A stretch of DNA of 64,000 nucleotides from Streptococcus sanguinis (GCF_019929225.1 NZ_JAHZPA010000004.1:124001-188000); one strand, 5' to 3'; positions 8,733-17,142 are shown, counted from the first letter of the stretch. The notes: generated by a model not told the origin, from the sequence alone. Program-made: numbers and translations.

Positions 8733-9641
8733 ATGCAAACTGTTTTAGAAGTAAAGCAAGTTACCAAACAATATGGCCAGCAATATGCCCTTGATCATGT
8801 GAGCCTTTCGATCCAGAAAGGCGATATTTATGGACTGATTGGCAAGAACGGAGCTGGCAAAACCACTCTTCTCAAGACCATTAGCCGGCTCATTCATGCC
8901 AACAGCGGAACCGTTTCTGTCTTTGGTTCACAGAACTCTAAGGAATGGAATGAAGCCCTGCGCAAGATAGGAACCGTCATCGAAACACCAGTTGCTTACA
9001 ATCAGATGACTGCTTATCAAAATCTCAACTACTACTGCAAGGTCCACCAGATTGCCAAACCTGACCAGCTCATCAAGGAAACCCTGGCCTATGTCGGATT
9101 GAGCAATACTGGTAAAAAGAAATTCCGCAACTTTTCGCTAGGAATGAAGCAGCGTCTAGGAATCGCTATTGCACTTATCAGTAAGCCTGAACTCATGATT
9201 TTAGACGAGCCCATCAACGGCCTTGATCCGCTTGGCATCAAGGAATTTCGACTGATGATTCAGCGACTCAACCAAGAGTTAGGGATTACTTTTATTATTT
9301 CCAGCCACATCTTGTCTGAGCTTTATCTGGTAGCCACCAAGTTTGGAGTGATTGACCAAGGACGACTTGTTGCAGAATTCACCAAAGACGACTTTGACCG
9401 AGCCAGCGAAGATTATATCGTCCTCAAAACCAGCGATAGAGACCAGGCTGCCAACCTCATCCAAGGCAAGCTCCACTATCAGCTCAAGGATGCTGATAAG
9501 CCTGACGAACTGCACATTGTCGCCCAAGAACAGGAACTAAATGACATCAACAGGGAGTTGGTCCTATCCAACATTCATGTCAATGGTATCTATGCAGCTC
9601 ACAAAGATTTAGAAAAATACTTTACAGATTTAGTCCAGTAA
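8733..9641 (+). CDS. ABC transporter ATPase, lantibiotic-immunity type, set 2
   Basis: A 302-residue ATPase closely related to those at 6175 and 10495. It has Walker A GLIGKNGAGKTTLLK, the E-loop TVIETPVAY, signature FSLGMKQRLG, Walker B LMILDEPINGLDP and switch IISSH. The C-terminal third, after about residue 215, is the least conserved among the three and may contact different permeases. The start is ATG with AAGAAAGCGAG upstream. It forms a two-gene unit with the permease at 9654. Confidence 0.93.
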   Translation: MQTVLEVKQVTKQYGQQYALDHVSLSIQKGDIYGLIGKNGAGKTTLLKTISRLIHANSGTVSVFGSQNSKEWNEALRKIGTVIETPVAYNQMTAYQNLNYYCKVHQIAKPDQLIKETLAYVGLSNTGKKKFRNFSLGMKQRLGIAIALISKPELMILDEPINGLDPLGIKEFRLMIQRLNQELGITFIISSHILSELYLVATKFGVIDQGRLVAEFTKDDFDRASEDYIVLKTSDRDQAANLIQGKLHYQLKDADKPDELHIVAQEQELNDINRELVLSNIHVNGIYAAHKDLEKYFTDLVQ

Positions 9642-9653
9642 GGAGAAAAAAAC

Positions 9654-10349
9654 ATGTTACATACTTTTCAAGCAGATTTTTACCGTTTCTTTCGTTCCAA
9701 GGCTGTTTGGATTACCGAATTCATCTTTCTACTGACGACCTTGAGCGCAGTCTTTGGCAAATTAAATGCCGTCCAGCTTATACAAGCGGTGTCCAACGCT
9801 ATCGGTAATAATACATTTATCATCATTATCCTCTCTATGGTCGTCATCGGGACAGATCTGAACAAGCAGCTTTACAAGAATACTTTAACCAGCGGCGTTT
9901 CCCGTACCAGTTTCTTCGTCTCTAAAGCCCTAGTCATGGTCTGCGTAACGTTCCTGCAGTTGGCTCTCTATTATAGCATCAACTTTATCCTGGCGGCCAT
10001 TCTAAACGGTATTGGTGATTTATCCGCCACCTTCCTGCTTCAGTTTATTCTTCTATTCTTTGTGCAGTGTCTGACTGTCATTGCTTGGACAGCTATTATC
10101 TCCTTTATTCTTTATCTGAGTAAATCTATGATTGCTGCTTTGGGAGGTTACCTTTTCTGCGCATCCCTAACCGGAGCTCTTGCGCAACTTTATCCCAAGT
10201 CTCTGTGGCTACAGCATTTCACCATGAGCTTTGATTTTGAGACGCTCCAAAGCAACGGTGTAACCTTGAGAATTGTTCTAATCGCCCTGTTTTTAGGAAC
10301 AGTCTTCACCGCAGCAAGTCTTTATACTTTCCACAAAAAGGATTTATAG
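9654..10349 (+). CDS. ABC-2 type permease, set 2
   Basis: A 231-residue permease with about six membrane segments, opening LHTFQADFYRFFRSKAVWI and ending FHKKDL like its paralogues. It begins 12 bp after the ATPase stop with an AAGGAGAAAA ribosome site. Only one permease gene is present in this set, so the working transporter would be a homodimer or would borrow a subunit from another set. A good terminator follows. Confidence 0.87.
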   Translation: MLHTFQADFYRFFRSKAVWITEFIFLLTTLSAVFGKLNAVQLIQAVSNAIGNNTFIIIILSMVVIGTDLNKQLYKNTLTSGVSRTSFFVSKALVMVCVTFLQLALYYSINFILAAILNGIGDLSATFLLQFILLFFVQCLTVIAWTAIISFILYLSKSMIAALGGYLFCASLTGALAQLYPKSLWLQHFTMSFDFETLQSNGVTLRIVLIALFLGTVFTAASLYTFHKKDL

Positions 10350-10352
10350 TTG

Positions 10353-10390
10353 AAAATGAGCTAGTTCTTGACTGGCTCATTTTAATCTTT
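10353..10390 (+). terminator. Terminator after ABC set 2
   Basis: Stem AAAATGAGC pairs with GCTCATTTT, extended inward by AGT/ACT across a mismatch, and is followed by TTAATCTTTT. It lies directly after the permease stop. Confidence 0.75.
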
Positions 10391-10407
10391 TCAATTTTAA
10401 ATTTCTT

Positions 10408-10459
10408 TAGAAATATTTTAGAATTTCTTGAGAAATATTTGAAATTTAGTTTGTATACT
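10408..10459 (+). promoter_or_regulatory. Island operator-promoter, copy C (drives ABC set 3)
   Basis: Units TAGAAATATTT (10408), TAGAATTTCTT (10419) and GAGAAATATTT (10430), fourth partial GAAATTTAG, and -10 TATACT at 10454-10459. The three units are identical to those of copy B, which points to recent duplication of the promoter with the transporter cassette, or to strong selection on it. Confidence 0.88.
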
Positions 10460-10494
10460 AAAAGTATAAACAAAGTAATTAAAGGAGAAACATC

Positions 10495-11427
10495 ATGCAA
10501 AATGTTTTAGAAGTGAAAGGACTCACTAAAAAATACGGAGATCAATATGCACTGAAAGATGTCAGTCTTTCCATCAAGAAAGGAGAGATCTACGGTCTCA
10601 TCGGAAAAAACGGTGCTGGTAAGACCACTCTGATCAAAATCATCACGCAAGTCATCTATCCTAGCGGAGGGACCGTGTCTGTTCTGGGCTCTCAAAACCA
10701 ACAGGAATGGACAAAAGCCCTCAGCCATACTGGATCTGTTATCGAGACCCCTGTAGCTCATGCCCACATGTCGGCCTATGAAAACTTGCGTTACTACTGT
10801 ACCGACCGGGGCATTCCAAATGCTGACAAAGTCATCAAAGAAACCCTTCAATATGTCGGCCTGACCGATACTGGAAAGAAGAAATTCCGCAATTTCTCTC
10901 TGGGGATGAGACAGCGGTTGGGCATTGCCATTGCCATTTTGGGGCGTCCCGACATGCTCATCCTGGACGAGCCCATTAATGGTTTAGACCCAGTTGGGAT
11001 TCAGGAATTTAGAGAAATGGTCAAGCGCCTCAATCAAGAATTAGGCATCACCATCATCATTTCCAGCCATATCCTGTCCGAGCTTTATCTAGTAGCAACT
11101 CGCTTTGGCTTTATCAATCAAGGGCATTTCATCAAGGAGCTGTCTAAGGAAGAATTTGACCGAGAAAGCGGCGACTATATCATCCTCAAAACGGATAATA
11201 TCAAGCAAGCTGCTCATTTAGTGCAAGACAAGCTCGGCTACCAGCTCAGACCAAGTAACAAGGAAGATGAGCTGCATATTTCTGGCCAAGTACAAGAAAT
11301 TCGCAAGATTGCCAAGGAACTAGTCCTAGCCGACATCCCAATCGGGGAAATCTACTACGCCCACAAAGACTTAGAAAAATACTTTACAGACTTAATCAAC
11401 CAACAAGGAGGAAACACTCATGTTTAA
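10495..11427 (+). CDS. ABC transporter ATPase, lantibiotic-immunity type, set 3
   Basis: A 310-residue ATPase with Walker A GLIGKNGAGKTTLIK, E-loop SVIETPVAH, signature FSLGMRQRLG, Walker B LILDEPINGLDP and switch IISSH. It is slightly longer at the C-terminus than the two others (INQQGGNTHV), and that tail overlaps the start of the next gene by 8 bp. The start at 10495 has AAAGGAGAAA upstream. It is predicted to act with the permease at 11420 at the cytoplasmic membrane. Confidence 0.93.
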   Translation: MQNVLEVKGLTKKYGDQYALKDVSLSIKKGEIYGLIGKNGAGKTTLIKIITQVIYPSGGTVSVLGSQNQQEWTKALSHTGSVIETPVAHAHMSAYENLRYYCTDRGIPNADKVIKETLQYVGLTDTGKKKFRNFSLGMRQRLGIAIAILGRPDMLILDEPINGLDPVGIQEFREMVKRLNQELGITIIISSHILSELYLVATRFGFINQGHFIKELSKEEFDRESGDYIILKTDNIKQAAHLVQDKLGYQLRPSNKEDELHISGQVQEIRKIAKELVLADIPIGEIYYAHKDLEKYFTDLINQQGGNTHV

Positions 11428-12142
11428 TAGTATCAAGGCGGATTACTACCGTCTCTTCCGCTCCGTAGGATTCTGGGGAGTGCAGGCTTTCTGCATCTTT
11501 GGAATTCTCCTCGGCATTTTCACTTCCAAAGTTGTTAGTTCCGACAACGGTATCTTTTTTGCCATAGATGTCGTCTCCTACAACAGCGGCATGCTCTTTA
11601 TTGCCTGCAATGTCATGACTAGCTTGCTTCTCGGTGTTGATCTCAATGACAAACTTTATCACAATAACCTGACTACAGGCAAGACTCGGACCCAGTATTA
11701 CTTCTCTAAATCACTGACTATCGGTAGCTTACTTCCTATGCAGTTCATACTACTCTACATTTTTGGTATTGTCATCGAATTTGTCCGAACCGGTGGTAAT
11801 ATGGGAACCCTGCCAGATAATTTCTGGGGACAATTCGCAATACTCTTTGTCATGCAGGTCATCTGTACCTATGCTTGGTACTGCATTACCAGCTTTGTCC
11901 TCTACTTGACTCGAAACTATAGTGTCGTCTTTATCACCTATATCATGACCTACATCTTACTCGGCCTCCCTAGTCAAATGGTTGATGCCAATAATGAATG
12001 GTTCAAGGCTATCAAGATGGAGTTCGTCTACGGAGACGCTTCAATACCAAGTGTCATCATCAAAACAGCTATCTTTGCTCTCAGTCTGATCACGGTCTTT
12101 AGCTTAGCAGGACTGGCTACACTGAAAAAGAGAGATTTGTAA
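11420..12142 (+). CDS. ABC-2 type permease, set 3
   Basis: A 240-residue permease with about six hydrophobic segments, opening FNSIKADYYRLFRSVGFWG and ending LKKRDL. Its ATG overlaps the end of the ATPase gene, and the ribosome site AAGGAGGAAA lies inside that gene, so translation is probably coupled. It is more divergent from the other permeases than they are from each other by eye. It is the last gene before the strong terminator at 12148. Confidence 0.87.
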   Translation: MFNSIKADYYRLFRSVGFWGVQAFCIFGILLGIFTSKVVSSDNGIFFAIDVVSYNSGMLFIACNVMTSLLLGVDLNDKLYHNNLTTGKTRTQYYFSKSLTIGSLLPMQFILLYIFGIVIEFVRTGGNMGTLPDNFWGQFAILFVMQVICTYAWYCITSFVLYLTRNYSVVFITYIMTYILLGLPSQMVDANNEWFKAIKMEFVYGDASIPSVIIKTAIFALSLITVFSLAGLATLKKRDL

Positions 12143-12147
12143 AATAA

Positions 12148-12187
12148 AAACTCAGCTAATCACTAAATTAGCTGAGTTTTTTTGAGC
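12148..12187 (+). terminator. Terminator after ABC set 3
   Basis: ACTCAGCTAAT pairs with ATTAGCTGAGT around a short loop, then TTTTTTT. It is followed by one copy of GAGCGGATTTT, the unit that is tandemly repeated at 17143. Confidence 0.88.
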
Positions 12188-12252
12188 GGATTTTAATTGG
12201 ATGATGAGCAGATTTCACCCTTTCTGGTCTAGCCCTCTTTATCGGCTTTCTT

Positions 12253-12870
12253 TCACTGCTTCCAATCTTGCTTTTTCAAGAACAGACTGATGCAGACTCC
12301 TAGGATAAGGTAGAAAGTGACAAAGGCAAGACTAGCTGCCAGACTGGTCGGATATGGAAAGATCTTGCCCATAGGAAAAAGAACATTAGATAGAAATCCG
12401 AGGGGGACAAAGAGCAAGAATAAAATCAAGGCTAGCTTAACCTGAAAAGAAGGTCTTACCTCGGATAGATTGCGGCCCGTTCCCCACACCAGCAGCCCTA
12501 CTCCCTGAACAATCAGCACCGGCGTTAGCAAGACACTAATCTTGAGAAAATCAGCTAGGATAATGGAGAGGATGATGCCCAGACCGATAAAGCCAAGAGA
12601 GAGCTGATAGCAAATATTGCTGGCTATTCTCCTGTACTTGATTGACTGCTCTTCCTCTTTCTGGACTACAGGCTCAATTCCCTTGAGCAGATAGTCTGTG
12701 GTCACCTCAAAATAGTCACTCATGGAAATGATCTTATCCAAATCAGGCATACTCTGCTCGCTCTCCCACTTGGAAACGGCCTGTCTGGACACACCGAGTT
12801 GGTCGGCTAGCCCCTCCTGAGAAATGCCCCGCGCTTTTCGCAGGTACTGGATTCTGTCTGATAGATTCAT
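12253..12870 (-). CDS. XRE-family regulator with C-terminal membrane domain
   Basis: A 205-residue protein. Residues 1-65 form a Cro/CI-type helix-turn-helix ([21 protein letters not shown]). After a charged linker, residues about 85-200 contain four hydrophobic helices, so the DNA-binding domain is tethered to the membrane. Such regulators often sense membrane events or interact with neighbouring transporters. It is convergent with ABC set 3 and lies 109 bp downstream of a CPBP protease gene on the same strand. Its target is unknown; the shared 11-bp-phased operators look more like response-regulator sites. Confidence 0.85.
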   Translation of the reverse strand: MNLSDRIQYLRKARGISQEGLADQLGVSRQAVSKWESEQSMPDLDKIISMSDYFEVTTDYLLKGIEPVVQKEEEQSIKYRRIASNICYQLSLGFIGLGIILSIILADFLKISVLLTPVLIVQGVGLLVWGTGRNLSEVRPSFQVKLALILFLLFVPLGFLSNVLFPMGKIFPYPTSLAASLAFVTFYLILGVCISLFLKKQDWKQ

Positions 12871-12979
12871 GGATTGTTTTACCTATTCTTTCTTATTTTT
12901 TATACTTTCTTTCATTGACACTTATTATAGCACAAGGCGGAGAGACTGCAAAGTCTGATTGTCACCTCTTCGTAAAATG

Positions 12980-13813
12980 CTAGATTTCTTCTTTAGACGG
13001 AAGAGCTTTTTCCTCCCTATCCGTCCGATACCAGAGATAGATACTATAAAGCGTCAGGAGAATCACACCTCCAAAGTAAAAGAAGAGATTGACTTGAGAG
13101 AAATCCAATTGATTGTTAGCTTGAGCTATCCCAACAAAAGTCGGAATGAGGGTGTTGGAGAGCGCATGAAAGATATTACAAGCAAGGGCAGACTGGGTCT
13201 TCTTATAAAGTGCAGCAAGCCAGAAGGAGAGAAGGATACTGAAAACGATAAAAACTGAGAAAAGATCATGGCTTCGATCATAAAAGCGATCGTAAAACCA
13301 GAGAGGAATATGCCAGATGGCCCAAATAATACCGGTCATCAAGGTAGAGACAAAGAAAGAAAACTTTTTCTCCAAGGCCGGCTGTAGGAAGCCACGCCAG
13401 CCGAATTCTTCAATCCCGCCCGATAGGACAATACAATAGATAAAAAACCAAGGAAAGCTTACTAAAGCGCCGTCTACCAGCTTGCCACCAGAAGCTAGGG
13501 CATAGAAGGCGGTCAAACCGCCACCATAGATTAGCAAGTAGAGCCAAGTCTCTTTCTTGCCTGAAAAGAGATAGGAGCAAATGGCCTTGAAGCCTTTCTT
13601 TTTCAGTACAATCAGGCTGGCCAGCATAGGCCCAAACATAGCAATACCATTTAGAATAGCTTCAAGAGCAAGATAGGCTGTAGGTGGGCTGTCTGGCCAA
13701 AGGTTTTTGAGGATAATGTCCAGCAGCCAGAATCCCCATGTCCAGCCGAAGTTCCAAGCTAGGAACGGCAAAATTAGTTTTGGTTGTGGTTTGATCGTTG
13801 TTTCATTCATCAT
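12980..13813 (-). CDS. CPBP family intramembrane metalloprotease (paralogue 1)
   Basis: A 277-residue polytopic protein of the CPBP (CAAX protease and bacteriocin-processing) family. The motifs are GGIEEFGWRGFLQPAL (EExxxR), WAIWHIPLWFY and CNIFHALSN, which supply the Glu and His residues of the active site within membrane helices. Family members prenyl-process proteins in eukaryotes and act in bacteriocin maturation or self-immunity in lactic acid bacteria. The gene follows the serine hydrolase at 13873 by about 60 bp without a terminator, so it is probably in the operon driven by operator copy E. It is closely paralogous to the gene at 15921. Confidence 0.92.
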   Translation of the reverse strand: MMNETTIKPQPKLILPFLAWNFGWTWGFWLLDIILKNLWPDSPPTAYLALEAILNGIAMFGPMLASLIVLKKKGFKAICSYLFSGKKETWLYLLIYGGGLTAFYALASGGKLVDGALVSFPWFFIYCIVLSGGIEEFGWRGFLQPALEKKFSFFVSTLMTGIIWAIWHIPLWFYDRFYDRSHDLFSVFIVFSILLSFWLAALYKKTQSALACNIFHALSNTLIPTFVGIAQANNQLDFSQVNLFFYFGGVILLTLYSIYLWYRTDREEKALPSKEEI

Positions 13814-13872
13814 GAGACTTTCCTTTCATTTTTAGTTTTGAGTTTCTAGGAATATAAACATAATTTTCAAAG

Positions 13873-15645
13873 TTACAGCACCCACCACTGATAGAGGGAC
13901 CAATAAAGAATATTGGCGACAACAGCCAGGGCGGACAGGCTGGTCAAGGCTGTCAGGAAAATTCGGCCCTTGCTCAGTCCTTTCCTAGTCTTGCTTACCA
14001 GCGGATAAAGCGTACAGCCGGCCAGTAACAAGCCCAGTCCGGCAAAGACCATGAAGCGCCAGCTGGCTAAAATGCTGGTATCAGTAGGCTGAGCAGTAAA
14101 TAAGAGGGCAAGGTTAAGAACTACAGCCAAGACAGCCGCCGAGCTTACATAGGTCCAGACCCGCAGATTTTTCGGTGTTTTGGACGGACCTTTTTTGAAG
14201 ACCAAGCGGAAGAGGTCCAGGCCGCCCCGCAGGAGGAAGGTCAGCAAGCTCACGACTGCTGCCATAGCAGCCAGGGCTAGCATGCCCCAGTCTTTCAAGA
14301 GATCACTGTCCTTGATTCTGAAGAAATCACCGTAGGCTGCCGTCACCTTGACCTGGTCTCCCTGACCACTGACGACCGCATAGTTCTGGGCCAAGAGCAG
14401 ATTGTCCGCCGATTTCCCCACATATGGGGTAATGGCTCTGGAAATAGACAGAGGACCGCTGGCAAAATAGCGGGCTGACTGATAATAGCCGGGCTGGAAA
14501 TTTTCAAAGGTAGCCTTATCCGTCTTTTTCTTGGGGCCAAAGACCAGCTCCGGCATCTCATAATTATAAACCTGCTCATTTTTTTGATTGGTCATGATGG
14601 TCATGCCGATGCCATTTTTCAGGTCCAGCAGGAGATAAGAGGAGAAGCCAAAAGAATTCCCGCCGTGGCCGACAACTGTCGTACCATACTCCTGGGTCCA
14701 GAAGCCGTGCAGATTGAGCGGCAGATCGGTCTCCGGATAGGTCGAGGTCGCTGTGTAAAGGGTGGTCCAAGTCTCAGAACGTTGGAAGAGCTTCTCTTTC
14801 TTCAAAAGCGCCTGAGCAAACTTCAGGAAATCTTCCATGGTGCCAGCTGCATCGCCAGCAGGATAGAGACCCATTTTCATGTAGTTGAGGCCCAGAGATT
14901 TCCCTTCTGTATCATAAGTCAGTTCTTCCTTGCGCTTTTCCTGCACATAGGCATTATCGGCAAAGTCGGGTAAGAGTGAGGTTTTATCCATGTCCAGCGG
15001 CTGGAAGATATGCTCATGAACATAGTCGGCGAAGCTCTGACTGGAAAGCCGCTCCACGATATAGGCAGCCAGGCCGGTAGACCAGTTAGAATAGCCCGTC
15101 ATGGTACCGGGCTCAAAGATCTGGGCCGGCTGACCGACCGCCAAGATCTCCTCAAGAGTCTGACCTTTATTTTCCATAAAAGCATGAGAAGACTCCTCAA
15201 ATCCTGCTTGGTGGTTCATCAGATCCAGCACAGTGATGGGCTTATCGTAGCGGAGGTTTTTGAGAAAGCCCTCCGGCAGATAGGTGCGGATGTCTTCTTC
15301 AAGGTCGATCTTGCCCTCTTCCCAGAGCTGCATGACAGAAACCCAGACGGTCAGCTTGGTAACGGAGCCCCACTCGAAAACACTATCGTCATCGGCTTTG
15401 ACGCCCTTTTCCTTGTCCATGTAGCCGAAGTTGCCCCGGTAGATGCTGCCCTTGGTGTCGAAGACTGCCGTTTCCATACCGGCAGTCGTCTTTTCGTGTT
15501 CCTTGACAAAGTCCTCGATTTTCTGACTGATTTGACTGGCCGGCGTGCCTGACGGCAGCTGTACTTCTGCTGCCTGGACACTCTCGACTCTGAGCAGGCC
15601 CAGACTAAAGACTGTCAAGAGCCAGATAAAAATGGTTTTATTCAT
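13873..15645 (-). CDS. Membrane-anchored serine hydrolase, beta-lactamase/PBP fold (paralogue H1)
   Basis: About 590 residues with a signal peptide ending near VQAAE, then a class-C beta-lactamase-like domain: SVTK (SxxK nucleophile motif) in WGSVTKLT, Tyr motif YSN in GYSNWSTGL, and the third motif HGGN. After about residue 450 come four membrane helices, ending NILYWSLYQWWVL, a tail nearly identical in all four paralogues. The catalytic domain would face outward. The family (PF00144) includes D,D-peptidases, esterases and peptide-resistance hydrolases; the substrate is unknown. The start at 15645 has GGAGAAACC; an in-frame ATG 24 bp upstream lacks a site. Confidence 0.92.
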   Translation of the reverse strand: MNKTIFIWLLTVFSLGLLRVESVQAAEVQLPSGTPASQISQKIEDFVKEHEKTTAGMETAVFDTKGSIYRGNFGYMDKEKGVKADDDSVFEWGSVTKLTVWVSVMQLWEEGKIDLEEDIRTYLPEGFLKNLRYDKPITVLDLMNHQAGFEESSHAFMENKGQTLEEILAVGQPAQIFEPGTMTGYSNWSTGLAAYIVERLSSQSFADYVHEHIFQPLDMDKTSLLPDFADNAYVQEKRKEELTYDTEGKSLGLNYMKMGLYPAGDAAGTMEDFLKFAQALLKKEKLFQRSETWTTLYTATSTYPETDLPLNLHGFWTQEYGTTVVGHGGNSFGFSSYLLLDLKNGIGMTIMTNQKNEQVYNYEMPELVFGPKKKTDKATFENFQPGYYQSARYFASGPLSISRAITPYVGKSADNLLLAQNYAVVSGQGDQVKVTAAYGDFFRIKDSDLLKDWGMLALAAMAAVVSLLTFLLRGGLDLFRLVFKKGPSKTPKNLRVWTYVSSAAVLAVVLNLALLFTAQPTDTSILASWRFMVFAGLGLLLAGCTLYPLVSKTRKGLSKGRIFLTALTSLSALAVVANILYWSLYQWWVL

Positions 15646-15660
15646 GGTTTCTCCTTTTTC

Positions 15661-15780
15661 CCAATCCATTATAGTGAAAGTGGGATTCTACAGCATTTTC
15701 CCTAACAAATTATAGTAAAAGCGAGGATTTTAAGCAATTTATCCTAATCATTTATAGCAAAAGCAAGGCTTCTAAAAACA
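15661..15780 (-). repeat. Three imperfect tandem repeats of about 42 bp between the small peptide gene and H1
   Basis: The segments TTATAGCAAAAGC (15752), TTATAGTAAAAGC (15710) and TTATAGTGAAAGT (15669) on the plus strand recur at 42- and 41-bp intervals with related flanks. The first unit overlaps the 3' end of the 19-codon peptide gene. The repeats could be decayed copies of the gene's end or leader RNA structure; I cannot tell which. Confidence 0.6.
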
Positions 15781-15803
15781 ATTTTGCACAAAATTTTAAG
15801 CAT
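15744..15803 (-). CDS. Small cationic amphipathic peptide gene, copy 1 (19 aa)
   Basis: A 19-codon gene, MLKILCKIVFRSLAFAIND, starting ATG at 15803 with GAAAGGAAA upstream and ending TAG. It is the first gene after operator-promoter E, with a leader of about 30 nt. It is homologous to the peptide at 19951: 11 of 19 residues are identical, including Lys3, Cys6, Lys7 and Ser12. Basic residues at 3, 7 and 11 with hydrophobic residues between predict an amphipathic helix, like phenol-soluble modulins or short regulatory peptides. No signal peptide is visible. Conservation of both protein and context argues that it is translated. Function is inferred only. Confidence 0.72.
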   Translation of the reverse strand: MLKILCKIVFRSLAFAIND

Positions 15804-15840
15804 AGGCGGTTTCCTTTCTGTCTAACACTTCTTTCTCTTT

Positions 15841-15892
15841 ATTATAAGGGCTAAATTTCAAATATTTATCAAGCAATTCTAAAATATTTCTA
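15841..15892 (-). promoter_or_regulatory. Island operator-promoter, copy E (drives peptide 1, H1 and CPBP 1)
   Basis: On the minus strand: TAGAAATATTT (15892-15882), TAGAATTGCTT (15881-15871), GATAAATATTT (15870-15860), partial fourth GAAATTTAG, and a perfect -10 TATAAT at 15846-15841. The -10 again starts 24 bp after the start of the third unit. Confidence 0.88.
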
Positions 15893-15920
15893 AAGAATGA
15901 GAAATAGAAGCCAGCCATTA

Positions 15921-16751
15921 CTATTCTTTTTTATCATCTGTCAGGTATTTTTCCTCCTTATCGGTTCGATACCAGAGATAGATGCTGTAAAGGGTCAAAA
16001 CGGCCACCCCGCCAAGGAAAAAGAGGGGATTGGCTTGAGAAAAATCAAGGTTATAAGCTTGACTAATACCAATAAAGAGAGCGACAAGGATGTCATAGAG
16101 TGCATGAAAAATATCACAGGCGATGACCGATTTGGTCTTCTTATACAATGCGGCCAGCCAGACGGATAAGATGATGCAGAAAACCAGATAAATCAGGAAG
16201 GGGTCCTGGCTTCGGTCGGCAACTCGGTCATAGAACCAAAGAGGCAGATGCCAGACGGCCCAGATGATACCGGTAATGGCACTGGCCAGAGGAAAAGAAA
16301 ACTTTTGCTCCAAGGCCGGCTGCAGGAAACCCCGCCAGCCCGGCTCTTCAATGCCGCCTGCCATAATCGTAAGGTAGAGAAAAGATCCGACAAATCCAGC
16401 CAAAATACTGCCCTCTATTCTGCCGCCAGCAGCCAAAGCGAAAGTCGCGGCCATCCCCCCGCTAAAGATGAGCAGGTAGAGCCAAGTTCCCTTCCTGCCT
16501 GAGAAGATAAAGGAAAAGATAGCATTAAAACCTTTCACTTTGAGCACAATCAGACTGGCTACTAGCGGGCCGAAAAAGGCCAGACTGGCCACGATACCTT
16601 CAAATACTAGGTAGGCTGTCGGAGGATTTTCCAGCCAGAGATTTTTGAGCAGGATGGCCGTCAGCAAAAAGCCCCAGGTCCAGCCGAAATTCCAGGCCAG
16701 GAAAGGCAAAATTAGTTTGGGTTGTGGTTTGATAGTTGTTTCTATATTCAT
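15921..16751 (-). CDS. CPBP family intramembrane metalloprotease (paralogue 2)
   Basis: A 276-residue CPBP protein with GGIEEPGWRGFLQPALE (EExxxR), WAVWHLPLWFYD and CDIFHALYD. The first 28 residues are almost the same as in the paralogue at 12980 (TTIKPQPKLILPFLAWNFG). The start ATG at 16751 has AAGGAGG. It lies just upstream of operator E, so it is not controlled by that promoter; its own promoter should lie in 16752-16870. Two such proteases next to peptide genes and LanFEG-like transporters recall bacteriocin self-protection loci, an analogy only. Confidence 0.92.
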   Translation of the reverse strand: MNIETTIKPQPKLILPFLAWNFGWTWGFLLTAILLKNLWLENPPTAYLVFEGIVASLAFFGPLVASLIVLKVKGFNAIFSFIFSGRKGTWLYLLIFSGGMAATFALAAGGRIEGSILAGFVGSFLYLTIMAGGIEEPGWRGFLQPALEQKFSFPLASAITGIIWAVWHLPLWFYDRVADRSQDPFLIYLVFCIILSVWLAALYKKTKSVIACDIFHALYDILVALFIGISQAYNLDFSQANPLFFLGGVAVLTLYSIYLWYRTDKEEKYLTDDKKE

Positions 16752-16861
16752 GAGAATACCTCCTTATAATATAATTAAACTCAAGTTTTTGATCCAAATC
16801 TTCAAAGACAGCGACTCGTTCATTCCGAAATCAAAAACTTGGCTTCTGCTTTCAGATTAAC

Positions 16862-16891
16862 AAAAAAGCCAGTTGCCTTTCTAGCGACTGG
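16862..16891 (-). terminator. Terminator-like hairpin upstream of CPBP 2
   Basis: On the minus strand, CCAGTCGC pairs with GCAACTGG around TAGAAAG and is followed by CTTTTTTG. It would stop any read-through transcript coming from the Fic side. Confidence 0.65.
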
Positions 16892-16943
16892 ACTTGGAAT
16901 AAAGAAAAAATCTAGTTGCTTTTTGAGTGATTGAACTTGGAAT
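16869..16943. repeat. Two diverged 32-bp direct repeats
   Basis: 16869-16900 and 16912-16943 match at 25 of 32 positions by eye, both ending ACTTGGAAT. The start-to-start distance is 43 bp, close to the 42-bp period of the repeats at 15661-15780, though the sequences differ. Confidence 0.6.
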
Positions 16944-17106
16944 CATTGTCAACTGTCAGTTGCAAGTCAGTTATATCAAGGGTTTAGAGCAGTTGACTGA
17001 TTTTTCACTTTGACTGGTAAAATGACCTCGCTGAGATGACTTGCTTTTCAGATCACAAAACAAAAAGGCATATTTATCATAGCTTTCTTTGATTTAATCT
17101 AAAAAT

Positions 17107-17138
17107 AAACCTCAGCCAATTCGAAAATTGGCTGAGGT
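17107..17138 (-). terminator. Terminator after the Fic gene
   Basis: CCTCAGCCAATT and AATTGGCTGAGG form a long stem with a very small loop. On the minus strand it is followed by TTTATTTTTA. It lies about 50 bp past the Fic stop codon. Confidence 0.85.
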
Positions 17139-17142
17139 TTAT

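Larger units (their letters stand above)
16752..17142. other. Gene-free stretch with terminators and a diverged direct repeat
   Basis: No convincing protein gene. It holds the leader of the CPBP gene, a terminator-like hairpin at 16862-16891, two copies of a 32-bp sequence and the Fic-gene terminator near 17110. A 19-codon reading frame on the minus strand from about 16821 lacks a ribosome site and was not called. Confidence 0.6.

Noticed and set aside
15010..15552. A 180-codon plus-strand frame across serine hydrolase H1
   Set aside because: It is the complement of the conserved catalytic domain; the minus-strand protein has all motifs, a signal peptide and a ribosome site.
16765..16821. 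A third 19-codon frame (MNESLSLKIWIKNLSLIIL) on the minus strand upstream of CPBP 2
   Set aside because: It has the same length as the peptides but no ribosome site, no Cys6 or Lys pattern, and no operator upstream.
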